Of a DNA stretch of 64,000 nt, positions 41,556-50,263 are shown piece by piece. Origin of the DNA: Deltaproteobacteria bacterium (lineage in GTDB: Bacteria > Myxococcota > JACRCW01); the NCBI GenBank assembly GCA_016218805.1, contig JACRCW010000042.1, forward strand, positions 44,104 through 108,103. Direction: 5' to 3'. Position numbers and translations under genes: made by a program. The notes beneath the pieces were generated by a model. The model saw only the letters and a program-made list of their open reading frames with translations, did not search any database and was not told the DNA's origin. Position 1 is the first letter of the stretch, and the number at the start of each line of letters is the position of its first letter.

Positions 41556-43799
41556 TCAGCCGCACGAGTTGCACTGCAGGGTCCCGCCACAACCGTCCGG
41601 GAAGCTGCCGCACATGCCCGGCGTGCACACGCCCCGCTGGCAGCAGCGTCCCGACACGCACGTCTGCCCTCCCAGGCAAGTGCCGCACGGCACCCGCTGG
41701 CCGCACGGGTTGGCGGGGCTGTTGCCGCAGTTCTGGTCCACCGCGCACTGCGGCGCGGGGCAGGCCGCGCATTGACCCAGGGTGCAGTATTCGCCCGCCG
41801 GGCACGGGCAGGCGGCGTTGCCGTTGCACGCGGGCAGGACCGGGCAGGCCGCGCACGTGCCGCTGGCGCAGTACTCACCGGCGGTGCAGGGGCAGCTGCT
41901 GTTGCAGGACGGTGCCGTGGGGCAGTCCAGGCAACCGGTGCCTGAACAGTACTGGCCGGTGGTGCACGTGGAGGTACAACCTGACTGGCCGCAGGCCGGG
42001 CAGCCCGCGCAGGTTCCGTTGCTGCAGAATTGGCCGGCCGGGCACGCCGGGCAGCCCGCCACGCCGCAGGCCGGGAGTGCGGGACAGGCCGTGCACTGGT
42101 TGCCCACGCAGCCCAGTCCGGACGGGCAGCCCCCGCAATTCACGGTATTCCCGCAGGCGTTGCGGTAGTTGCTCCCGCAGGCAACGCCGTCCACGGCGCA
42201 CTCGGGCCGGGGCGCACACACGTTGGGGGTTCCGCCGCCGCCGCACACCCACTGGCTGGGGCACGACCCACAGTTGTGCGTCCCGCCGCAGCCGTTGCTG
42301 ACGGTGCCGCAGTTCAGGCCGCTGCATGCCTGCGCCAGCGTGCGCGGGACGCACGGGGTGCAGCGGCGGGTGATGCGGTCGCAACGGTCGGCCGGTGCAC
42401 AGGTGCCGCAGTCCAGCGTGGTCCCGCATCCGTCGTCGTAGCTGCCGCAGTTGGCGCCCAGCACGTCGCAATCCAGCGGCGCGCAGGCGCCGCACTGCCG
42501 GGTGCGTGGATGGCAGAACTGGCCGGAGGGGCAGGTGGGGCAGGTGACCAGCCGCCCGCAGGCGTCCGTGATGACCCCGCACTGCGCTCCGGCGGCCGCG
42601 CAGGCGCCCGCCGTGGTGGTGCAGGCCCGCGTGTCCACGGAGCAGGTCTGCGCCGAAGTGCACTGGGGACACGCCAGCGCCCCACCGCAGCCGTCCACCG
42701 CCGGACCGCACGCCACGCCCAGCGAACCGCAGGTCTCCGGCGTGCAACCACAGGCGTTGGCCACCCCGCCGCCGCCACACGAATCGGGGTAGCTGCACGG
42801 GCCGCAGTCCAGCAGCTGGTAGCAGCCGTCGCTGACCGGGCCGCAGGTGGCGCCCAGGTCATCACAGGTCTTTGCCGCGCAGCCGCACTGGTTGTCCACG
42901 CCACCGCCGCCACACGTGCTGGGCAGCGCGCAGTCGCCGCAATCGCGCGTGCCGCCGCACCCGTCGGGGATGGTTCCGCAGTGGGCCCCCACGTCGGTAC
43001 AGGCCACCGGGCGGCAGCCGCACTGGCCAGGCGTGAACGCGCCGCACGTCTGCGGCGGCGTGCAATCCCCGCACCCGAGCAATCCGCCGCATCCGTCCGG
43101 GACCTCGCCGCAGACGGCGCCCCATGCCGCGCAGTCCGCCAGCGGCGTGCAGCCGCACTGGTTGTCCACGCCGCCCCCGCCGCACGTCTGGAACGCGCCC
43201 GTGCAGCCGCACCACAGACTCCCCCCACAACCATCCGGGAAGCTGCCGCATCCCAGCCCCAGCGTGGCGCAGTCCGCGGGGACGCATGAGCCGGATGACG
43301 GAACAGCGGATGATCCGGTGCTGGCGGGCGCGCCGGACGAGGAGGGAACGGGCGCGGCCGACGACGCGGCGCCACCGCCGGACGCCGACGAGGACCGCGC
43401 GGCCGATGAGGCCCCGCCGCTGCCCAGGCCCGAGGACGCAAGGGCAGCGCTGGACGAGGAGGTGCCGGCAGCGGACCCGGAGGAGGTCAGGGTGGCACTG
43501 GCCGGGCCGGAGGCCGGCAGGGAGACCGGCGGTGATGCGCTGCTGGATGACGAGGCTGCCGTGGTGGCGGAGGACCCCGCGGAGGTTGCGGCCGGGGACC
43601 GGGAGGAACTCGCCGCGGCGGTGGCGGCGGAGAATGACGTGGATGACCCCGTCACGCCGCCGTTGCTGCCGCTGCCCGCGGCGCCCGCGTCCGCGGTGGT
43701 GTCGTCATCATCGCCGGTGGGAGGGCGCGGGCACGCAGCCAACAGCGCCGCCAGGGCAAGGACAAAGGTGGTGCGGCGTTGGAGCGGGGCGAAGGACAT
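41556..43799 (-). CDS. Cys-rich repeat lipoprotein with Ser-rich stalk
   Basis: The 747-residue product has lipobox L-L-A-A-C near residue 23 and a Ser/Ala/Thr/Gly stalk (about 35-170). About 570 residues with Cys roughly every 5-8 residues follow, built of diverged units such as CGSFPDGCGGTLxCGxC and CPAGxYCxxGxCAACP. Many disulfides and a lipid anchor suggest a cell-surface protein. No catalytic motif is seen. Similar architecture occurs at 59626-61182. ATG 43799 is the only plausible start. Confidence 0.82.
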   Translation of the reverse strand: MSFAPLQRRTTFVLALAALLAACPRPPTGDDDDTTADAGAAGSGSNGGVTGSSTSFSAATAAASSSRSPAATSAGSSATTAASSSSSASPPVSLPASGPASATLTSSGSAAGTSSSSAALASSGLGSGGASSAARSSSASGGGAASSAAPVPSSSGAPASTGSSAVPSSGSCVPADCATLGLGCGSFPDGCGGSLWCGCTGAFQTCGGGGVDNQCGCTPLADCAAWGAVCGEVPDGCGGLLGCGDCTPPQTCGAFTPGQCGCRPVACTDVGAHCGTIPDGCGGTRDCGDCALPSTCGGGGVDNQCGCAAKTCDDLGATCGPVSDGCYQLLDCGPCSYPDSCGGGGVANACGCTPETCGSLGVACGPAVDGCGGALACPQCTSAQTCSVDTRACTTTAGACAAAGAQCGVITDACGRLVTCPTCPSGQFCHPRTRQCGACAPLDCDVLGANCGSYDDGCGTTLDCGTCAPADRCDRITRRCTPCVPRTLAQACSGLNCGTVSNGCGGTHNCGSCPSQWVCGGGGTPNVCAPRPECAVDGVACGSNYRNACGNTVNCGGCPSGLGCVGNQCTACPALPACGVAGCPACPAGQFCSNGTCAGCPACGQSGCTSTCTTGQYCSGTGCLDCPTAPSCNSSCPCTAGEYCASGTCAACPVLPACNGNAACPCPAGEYCTLGQCAACPAPQCAVDQNCGNSPANPCGQRVPCGTCLGGQTCVSGRCCQRGVCTPGMCGSFPDGCGGTLQCNSCG

Positions 43800-43880
43800 T
43801 CACAACTCCTGGCTGGCGCGCCACCGGCGGGACCGGCCCTTCAACCGGAAGAGCCTCCAAGGGCCCTCAGCGGTGCAACA

Positions 43881-44795
43881 CTAGTCCTTGACGCAGAGGC
43901 CGTGCCCGTACGCGCCGTTGGAGTCCCAGGCGCACGCGCCCGAGGGCTTGCAATAGACCAGCGGCCGGGCGGTGTTGCCGGCCGCACAGTTGATGGAGGC
44001 ACCGGGGCAGGTGGCCGCGCCCCACGCTGAGCCGAACATGCACCCGCCGGTGACGGTGCCGGGGGGCACCCGCCAGGATGCGCCGTCGCAGTATTCCACG
44101 CTCTTGCTCGTCGCGTTGTAGCGCATGGCCCCCGTGGCGGCCGTGGTGCACCCCAGCCCGGTGCTGCCCACGCGCACCTCGCCCGCAACGTCCAGCTGGG
44201 CGGCGGGCGTGGCGGTGCCCACGCCCATCTTGCCGTCCACCAGGGTGTCCCCGGTGACCTGGGCGTTTCCCGTGACGGTCATCCCGGCCGCGCTGGCGGG
44301 CCCTCCCACCGCCAGCGCCCCATCCACGTCAAACGGCTGCCCCGGAATGCCGCGGCGCGCGGAGAGCGCAAACGCGCCGGACCCCATGCGCTGCCGGCCG
44401 GACAGCGCCGTGAACGACGAGCCGGTGCTCCCGCAGCCGCTCCCGCTGCCGGCGTCCGCCACCGCCACCTCCAGGAACAGGTCGGTGGCGTGCTCGACGG
44501 CGGTGCTCAGCGCCGTGGCGGCGCCCAGGCGCACGGCAAAGTCCCCGGCGGACACCGTGACGGCAGGCTGCGCTTCGGACCACACCGCGGACCCGCCGCT
44601 GGCCTGGGTGAACAGCAGGAAGCAGAAATCCAGCGCGCCGTTGACCGGAATGCCGTCCTTCTCAATGCGGCCCTGGTACGGCAGCGTCCCCCAGCCCGCG
44701 CCGTTGAGGATGTCCGCCCACGCCACGCCGGCGGCGCCGCCAAGGCCGGCCGCAAGGGCGGCGGTGACAACCAATGACATCCGGGTGGTGCGCAT
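43881..44795 (-). CDS. Secreted fibre-like protein
   Basis: The 304-residue product has a signal peptide (TAALAAGLGGAAGVAWA) and begins the mature part with YQGRIEKDGIPVNGALDFCFLLF. The stretch VGTATPAAQLDVAGEVRVG near residue 200 is the pattern seen in trimeric fibre and tail-spike-like proteins. A Cys-containing C-terminal domain follows. No phage genes are near, so a cellular adhesin-like role is more likely (inference). ATG 44795 has AGGAG about 8 nt upstream. It is divergent from the large lipoprotein gene at 44902. Confidence 0.72.
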   Translation of the reverse strand: MRTTRMSLVVTAALAAGLGGAAGVAWADILNGAGWGTLPYQGRIEKDGIPVNGALDFCFLLFTQASGGSAVWSEAQPAVTVSAGDFAVRLGAATALSTAVEHATDLFLEVAVADAGSGSGCGSTGSSFTALSGRQRMGSGAFALSARRGIPGQPFDVDGALAVGGPASAAGMTVTGNAQVTGDTLVDGKMGVGTATPAAQLDVAGEVRVGSTGLGCTTAATGAMRYNATSKSVEYCDGASWRVPPGTVTGGCMFGSAWGAATCPGASINCAAGNTARPLVYCKPSGACAWDSNGAYGHGLCVKD

Positions 44796-44901
44796 GACGG
44801 TGCTCCTGATGATGGGGACGGCACAGACTACCGCAAGCGCCCGGGTGCGTGGACGTTGCCGGCGCACGCGTGGGAGCCTCGCGCGCCGGAGGAGACGCAT
44901 C

Positions 44902-47583
44902 ATGAGGGCACCCATGACGTTGGGCATCCTGGCCTGGAGCGTGTGCGGCTGCGTCCGCGTCGTCGTGGGTGGCCCGGGCGCGGGTCCGCACATTGACGAG
45001 GTGGCCGTGGAGCCGCAGCGCGAGGCACCGCAGGGCGCCGGCAGCCTGACCTGCGGGTTTTCCGGGGACGTGCTGGTGGTGCGCGGAAGCGGCTGGGACC
45101 CGGCCACCGTGCAGGTGCGCATTGGCGGAACCGAGCTGGTGCGGGTGTCCGCAGATGAGGGCGAGGTGCGGGGAGCGGTGCCGCTTCAAGCCGTGGAGGG
45201 TGACATCACCGTCCTGGCCGGTGACCGGGCCTCCGCACCGGCGGCGCAGCGGTTCTGCCACCTGGGCCCGGGGCACCTCCCCGCGCCGGCGTTCCAGGGA
45301 GTTGTGGAACCGCGCGTCACCATCCTGGCATCCGGCCCGGGGGGCATGCCCTGCCCGCCCACGCCATCAACCGGCACCGGGGCGGGGACCTGTGCCACCA
45401 CGGACGGCGGGGTGGACCCGCACTGCACGCTGCTGGAGGGCGAACGGCACGCCGTGTCCGTGTCGTTCGCGCTGGGGTCCACGTTCTCCGTGACCGACCC
45501 GCTGTTTGTGGCGCGCGTGTACCCGGAGGTGGGCGCCTCCCAGGTCTCCGAGGTGGCGCGGCTGTCTGCGGGCGAGCGCGTCCGGATACCGCATGCCACC
45601 GCTTCCCACGGCGAGCCGTTTGCGCCCCAGCTGTTCATGCCCTCCTTCCACGACGATCCGGCAGGCGTGGTGGTGCAGGAAGAGGTGGTGCATGAGCAGG
45701 GGTTCAGCTCGCGCATACTGGTAGGCGGCGCGCCCGTGTTCAGCCGCGGCAGCCAGGACAACGCGTTCATCATGCCGCAGCTGATGCTGACCGACGCGTA
45801 CGGCGTGGCGCTGGTGGCCAGCGTGGACGCCACGGTGGGCCGCGCCGTGACGGCGCAGCTGCTGCAACTGGACGGGACCCTCCTGGAGGAGGTGGACCTC
45901 TCCGGCCGCGTCCTGGTGGCCGCCAGCCTCGTGAGCGCGCGGTGGCTGGGCCAGTCCCGCGGCGCCGCCGTGGTGGCCATCACGCGGGACGCCGGTCTCA
46001 CGCCGTCCACGCTGTACCTGGACATCCTCACCCGCAACGACACCGGCGCCGCGCAGATTGTCCACGGTGTGCCGCTGACGGAGGACTCGTGTGACTCGCC
46101 GCTGCTCCCCGCCGGCGCCGCCGCGGGCTGCCACACCTGCGTACGCGCGTCCCTGGAACGCGCGGGCGCGGCCAACGCCGTGCCGCAGGAGTTGGCGCCG
46201 CTGGCGCCGTTCCTGTTCCTGGCGGCCCCCATGCGCCCGCTGACGCCGTTGCAGGAGACGTCAGAAGCGTTGTGCGGCGTGGGAATTGTCCCGCAGCCCA
46301 TCCTGGGGCGCCTGCCCTGGGCCATGCAGTTGCTGGCCAGTGACCAGGAGGTCCGCGTGGCGGCGGTGGCGGTGCTGCCGGAGTGCTCCGCGGAGGCGGC
46401 CCGCATTGCGCTGGTGCCCAGCATTGCCGGGCAGCGGCCGCGGCAGCTGTGGCTGGTGGAGAACAACAGCGTCTCCATCCACCCCACCCGCACCGTCTAC
46501 GCACAGGTCCATGCCGACCCGGTGGTCCCGGTGTTCTACGCCATTCCCTCGTCGGGCGGGCGCGTGGACATGGTGGACCAGACCGGCGCGCTGGCGCGGT
46601 CTGCGCACGTGCTGGGTACCCCGGCCCTGGCCCTGCCCTACCCTTCGGACGCGGACGGTCTGCTGGTGGCGTGGCCCGCGCTGCTGGGCCGGATGGACGC
46701 CACCGGGAACATTGTGCAGCACGCGTCCATGGACCTGCCGCTGGGCGTTGCGGCGGAGCAGGACGCGGGCGGCAACCTGGTGGGCGTGTGGCGGCCTGAG
46801 CGCACCGGAGGCTCCGCGTCCCCCAACGCCATGACGCTGGTGGGCACCGCACCGGGGGACGGCTTTGGCCAGCCGGTGCGGAGCGTGGCCATGCCCGCGG
46901 TGGCGTTTGCGGCGCCACTCACCCGCGTGGGCCAGTGGCTGGTGAGCCTGGCGTGGCGGCAGGGTTCGCCCGCGGGCCCGGCCGGCTGTGACCCGGTGCT
47001 GGTTGCCGTGGACGTGGAGTCCTCCACGGGAACCGCGGACCTGGGGTGCAACGCGGTGGGCGCCATGGCGGAGACCGCGCAGCCCACGCTGTACGGCGTC
47101 TTCCGCGCGTCCGGCGTGGAGCTCACCAGCCTGCCCTACCGGTTGGACGCGTTTGACATGACCGCCGCGCAGCCCACCGCGCTGCCGCTGCCATATTTCC
47201 CGGCCAACGTGGCGCCGCACCCGGCGGGCGGCGTCGTCGGCGTGTTCGTGGACCCCGCGTCGTTTTCGCTGCGCATGGGCCACCTGTCCGTGGCGTTTGC
47301 GGCGGTGCCCCCGGACACCTACCGCGAGTTCACGACCCAGCCCGCGCCGTTCATTGACCCGCCCCTGGCGGTGTCCCCGGATGGCCGCCGCCTGTACGCC
47401 GGGCTGGAGGACCTGGTGATGACGTTTGAGCTGGTGCACGACGACACCGGCGCGCTGGCGGATGCGCGCGTGCTGGGGCAGGTGCCCGTGCGCGGCGTGC
47501 CCGCGGCGCTGGCCATGGATCCGTCCGGCAGCCGGCTTGTGTACCTGGCGCCGGAGACGCAGGAGGTGGGTCTGGTGCGCTGA
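44902..47583 (+). CDS. Large lipoprotein, probable beta-propeller fold
   Basis: The 893-residue product has a short signal peptide ending SVCGC, an atypical lipobox. An IPT-like segment near residues 50-100 (VLVVRGSGWDPATVQVRIGGTELV) is followed by about 750 residues of repeated strands with phrases such as VVAITRD, LVAWPALLGRMD and LYAGLEDLVMTFE, suggesting a large propeller. No enzyme motif or family was recognised. ATG 44902 has GGAGGAGA about 8 nt upstream. Confidence 0.75.
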   Translation: MRAPMTLGILAWSVCGCVRVVVGGPGAGPHIDEVAVEPQREAPQGAGSLTCGFSGDVLVVRGSGWDPATVQVRIGGTELVRVSADEGEVRGAVPLQAVEGDITVLAGDRASAPAAQRFCHLGPGHLPAPAFQGVVEPRVTILASGPGGMPCPPTPSTGTGAGTCATTDGGVDPHCTLLEGERHAVSVSFALGSTFSVTDPLFVARVYPEVGASQVSEVARLSAGERVRIPHATASHGEPFAPQLFMPSFHDDPAGVVVQEEVVHEQGFSSRILVGGAPVFSRGSQDNAFIMPQLMLTDAYGVALVASVDATVGRAVTAQLLQLDGTLLEEVDLSGRVLVAASLVSARWLGQSRGAAVVAITRDAGLTPSTLYLDILTRNDTGAAQIVHGVPLTEDSCDSPLLPAGAAAGCHTCVRASLERAGAANAVPQELAPLAPFLFLAAPMRPLTPLQETSEALCGVGIVPQPILGRLPWAMQLLASDQEVRVAAVAVLPECSAEAARIALVPSIAGQRPRQLWLVENNSVSIHPTRTVYAQVHADPVVPVFYAIPSSGGRVDMVDQTGALARSAHVLGTPALALPYPSDADGLLVAWPALLGRMDATGNIVQHASMDLPLGVAAEQDAGGNLVGVWRPERTGGSASPNAMTLVGTAPGDGFGQPVRSVAMPAVAFAAPLTRVGQWLVSLAWRQGSPAGPAGCDPVLVAVDVESSTGTADLGCNAVGAMAETAQPTLYGVFRASGVELTSLPYRLDAFDMTAAQPTALPLPYFPANVAPHPAGGVVGVFVDPASFSLRMGHLSVAFAAVPPDTYREFTTQPAPFIDPPLAVSPDGRRLYAGLEDLVMTFELVHDDTGALADARVLGQVPVRGVPAALAMDPSGSRLVYLAPETQEVGLVR

Positions 47584-47593
47584 GCGTCCCGCG

Positions 47594-47609
47594 CTGGCAC
47601 GCTCCTGGC
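47594..47609 (+). promoter_or_regulatory. Candidate sigma-54 promoter upstream of the PAS/GAF kinase
   Basis: The sequence TGGCACGCTCCTGGCT has a perfect -24 TGGCACG, correct GG-N10-GC spacing and a -12 element TGGCT with one mismatch to TTGCT. It lies about 165 bp before the kinase start, just after the preceding stop. It is a pattern match only. Confidence 0.3.
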
Positions 47610-47774
47610 TTCGTTACCCGGGATGCCTCATCCAGGGCCCCAATCCGCGAAACAGACGCACCAAGACGCGCGGCAACCGGGGTCGGTCGGGAAAATCGGC
47701 GCGTTTGGGCTGTGCACCGGAACCTGCGCCGGGGACCGTGGCACGGTATCCCGAGCCACGACGTGGAGTCCTGC

Positions 47775-50210
47775 ATGACGGATGCGTCCCTGCTCGAGTC
47801 CATCCTCGAGCGCCTTGATGAGCCCATCTACGCGGCCGACATGGACACCTATGAGGTCGTCTACGCCAACGGGTCACTCCGGCGGGCATTTGGCGACGTG
47901 GTGGGCAAGACCTGTTACAAAGTGCTGCAGGGCCAGGACAGTCCTTGCGCGTTCTGCACCAACAGCAAGCTGCTGGATCGGCACGGGCGCCCTACGGGGA
48001 TTCATCGCTGGCAGTTTGACAACGCGCGCAACGGCCGCACGTATGACCTGCAGGACAGCGCGCTGGAATGGAACGGCCGCCGCATCCGCATGGAGGTGGC
48101 GCGGGACATCACGGACGAGCGGCGCTGGCAGGCCAGCGCCACGCTGGAGCATGACCTGCTGGCCGCCATCTCTGACGCGCAGCGCGCGTTCATTGCCACC
48201 GGGGACCGCACCACGCTGTTTGATGACCTGCTGGCGGCGGTGCTCCGTCTGACCCGCAGCGAATACGGCTTCATTGGCGAGACGCTCCCGGGCACTCCGG
48301 GCAAACCCGTGCTGCGCCTGCGCGCGTTCACGGACCTGGCGTGGGACCACGCCTCGCGTGAGCTGGCGGAGCGGTTCTCATCAGACGGGATGGACCTGGA
48401 CAACCCGGATTCGCTGTTGGGCGCGGTGCTCACCACCCGCGCGCCGGTGGTGGCCAATGACCCTGCGGCGGACCCGCGGCGGGCCGGAACGCCCCCGGGG
48501 CATCCGCCGCTGCGGTCCTTCCTGGGCCTTCCGCTGCTGAGCGGCGGCGAACTGGTGGGGATGGTGGGCGTGGCCAACCGGGAGGGTGGCTACCCGCCGG
48601 CGCTGGTGGACAGCCTGTCACCGCTCATGGACACCTGCGGCGCCATCCTGCACGCGCTGCGCGAGGAGCGGGACCGCAAGGCGGCGGAGATGCGCCTGCG
48701 GGAGCGCCAGGCGTTTGTGGAGAACATCATCAACGCCATCACGCACCCGCTGTACGTCATCAACGCGGACACGCATGAGATCATTGAGGCCAACCGCGCC
48801 GCGGCGGTGCCGGCGCGCACGCGCCCGGCGACCTGTTACAAGGCCACGCATGACCGGGACGAGCCTTGCTACGGCGAGGCGGGGGAGTGCCCGCTGGACA
48901 TGGTCAAGCGCACGCGGCGGCCCGCGGTGGTGGAGCACACCCACACGGGCGACGACGGCAGCACGCGCATTGTAGAGGTCCACATGTATCCCCTGTTTGA
49001 TGAGAACGGGGAGATTCACCGGGTCATTGAGTACGCGCTGGACCTCACAGAGACGCGCAACCTGCAGGCGCAGGTGGCGCAGGCGCAGAAGATGGACGCA
49101 TTGGGGCGCCTGGCCGGCGGCGTGGCGCATGACTTCAACAACCTCCTCTCCGCCATGATGGGGTTCAGCGAACTGGCCGTGGCGCAGCTGCACGCGGGCC
49201 ACCAGGCGCGGCAGGCCATGGACACCGTGGTGGAGGCGGGCCAGCGCGCGGCCAACCTGACGCGGCAGCTGCTCATGTTCAGCCGCAAGCAGGTGCTGCA
49301 GGCGGTGCCGTTGGACCTGGGCAAGGTGGTGCGGGACGCGGCCACGCTGCTGGGGCGCCTGCTGGGCGCGGAGGTGAAGCTGCGCGTGGACGTGGATGAC
49401 GGCGTGCCGCGCGTGATGGCGGACCCCACGCAGGTGACGCAGGCGCTGCTGAACCTGGCGGTCAACGCGCGTGACGCCATGCCCCAGGGCGGCGAAGTCC
49501 GCGTGCGCGTCTCCGCCCGGTCCCTGGACGGCCCGTGTGACTGCCTGCTGGATCGCGCCAAGAACGGTCCGCACGTGGTCATTGACGTCACGGACACCGG
49601 GGCCGGCATCCCGCGTGAGGCGCTGGGCCGGCTGTTTGAGCCGTTCTTCACCACCAAGTCCGGCAAGGGCATTGGCCTGGGGCTGTCCACGGTCTACGGC
49701 GTGGTGCACCAGCACCGCGGACACGTCCACGTCAATTCTGAATCCGGGCGCGGCACCACCTTCACGCTGGCGTTCCCCGTCACGGCGGACGCCCTGGTGG
49801 AGACGCGCCCGCCGGCCGCGCGGCAGGCACCGGTCACCAGCCTGCGCGTGCTGGTGGTGGAGGATGAGCCCATGGTGCGCATGCTGTGCAGCACGCTGCT
49901 GCGGCGCGCGGGGCACGTGGTGAAGGAGGCGGCGCACGCGGACGACGCGCTGCGCATCCTGCAGCGGGAACCGGACTGCGCGGAGGTGGTGCTGTCCGAC
50001 GTGGAGATGCCGGGCCGCAGCGGCGTGGACCTGGCCGTGGAGCTGGGGCGGCGCCGGCCGGACCTCAAGGTGGTGCTGATGTCCGGCTACGCGGAGACGC
50101 TGGTGGAGCGGTACGGCGTACGCGCGGGCGAGTTCCCCTTTGTGGCCAAGCCCTTCTCCGCCGAAGCGCTGCTCCGGGTGATTGAGGCCGCCTGCCTGGC
50201 GCCTGCCTGA
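47775..50210 (+). CDS. Hybrid histidine kinase, PAS-GAF-PAS-HisKA-HATPase-REC
   Basis: The 811-residue protein has PAS (about 8-110), GAF (125-290), PAS (315-420), HisKA with GGVAHDFNN near residue 452, HATPase (NLAVNARDAMPQGG, DTGAGIP, GIGLGLSTVYG) and a C-terminal receiver with Asp near 741 (VVLSDVEMPG). No membrane segment is seen. Both PAS domains carry a Cys cluster in the same place (CYKVLQGQDSPCAFC and CYKATHDRDEPCYGEAGEC), which could bind a metal or sense redox state. ATG 47775 is used; an ATG at 47712 would add 21 residues. It stands alone. Confidence 0.92.
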   Translation: MTDASLLESILERLDEPIYAADMDTYEVVYANGSLRRAFGDVVGKTCYKVLQGQDSPCAFCTNSKLLDRHGRPTGIHRWQFDNARNGRTYDLQDSALEWNGRRIRMEVARDITDERRWQASATLEHDLLAAISDAQRAFIATGDRTTLFDDLLAAVLRLTRSEYGFIGETLPGTPGKPVLRLRAFTDLAWDHASRELAERFSSDGMDLDNPDSLLGAVLTTRAPVVANDPAADPRRAGTPPGHPPLRSFLGLPLLSGGELVGMVGVANREGGYPPALVDSLSPLMDTCGAILHALREERDRKAAEMRLRERQAFVENIINAITHPLYVINADTHEIIEANRAAAVPARTRPATCYKATHDRDEPCYGEAGECPLDMVKRTRRPAVVEHTHTGDDGSTRIVEVHMYPLFDENGEIHRVIEYALDLTETRNLQAQVAQAQKMDALGRLAGGVAHDFNNLLSAMMGFSELAVAQLHAGHQARQAMDTVVEAGQRAANLTRQLLMFSRKQVLQAVPLDLGKVVRDAATLLGRLLGAEVKLRVDVDDGVPRVMADPTQVTQALLNLAVNARDAMPQGGEVRVRVSARSLDGPCDCLLDRAKNGPHVVIDVTDTGAGIPREALGRLFEPFFTTKSGKGIGLGLSTVYGVVHQHRGHVHVNSESGRGTTFTLAFPVTADALVETRPPAARQAPVTSLRVLVVEDEPMVRMLCSTLLRRAGHVVKEAAHADDALRILQREPDCAEVVLSDVEMPGRSGVDLAVELGRRRPDLKVVLMSGYAETLVERYGVRAGEFPFVAKPFSAEALLRVIEAACLAPA

Positions 50211-50263
50211 CTGGACCGGGCCCCGGGGGCGGCGGGAAGATGCCGCGCGCGGCTCCCCGTTGA

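Noticed and set aside
43881..44795. Fibre-like gene as part of a prophage
   Set aside because: No capsid, tail, integrase or lysis gene is nearby and the protein has a Sec signal peptide.
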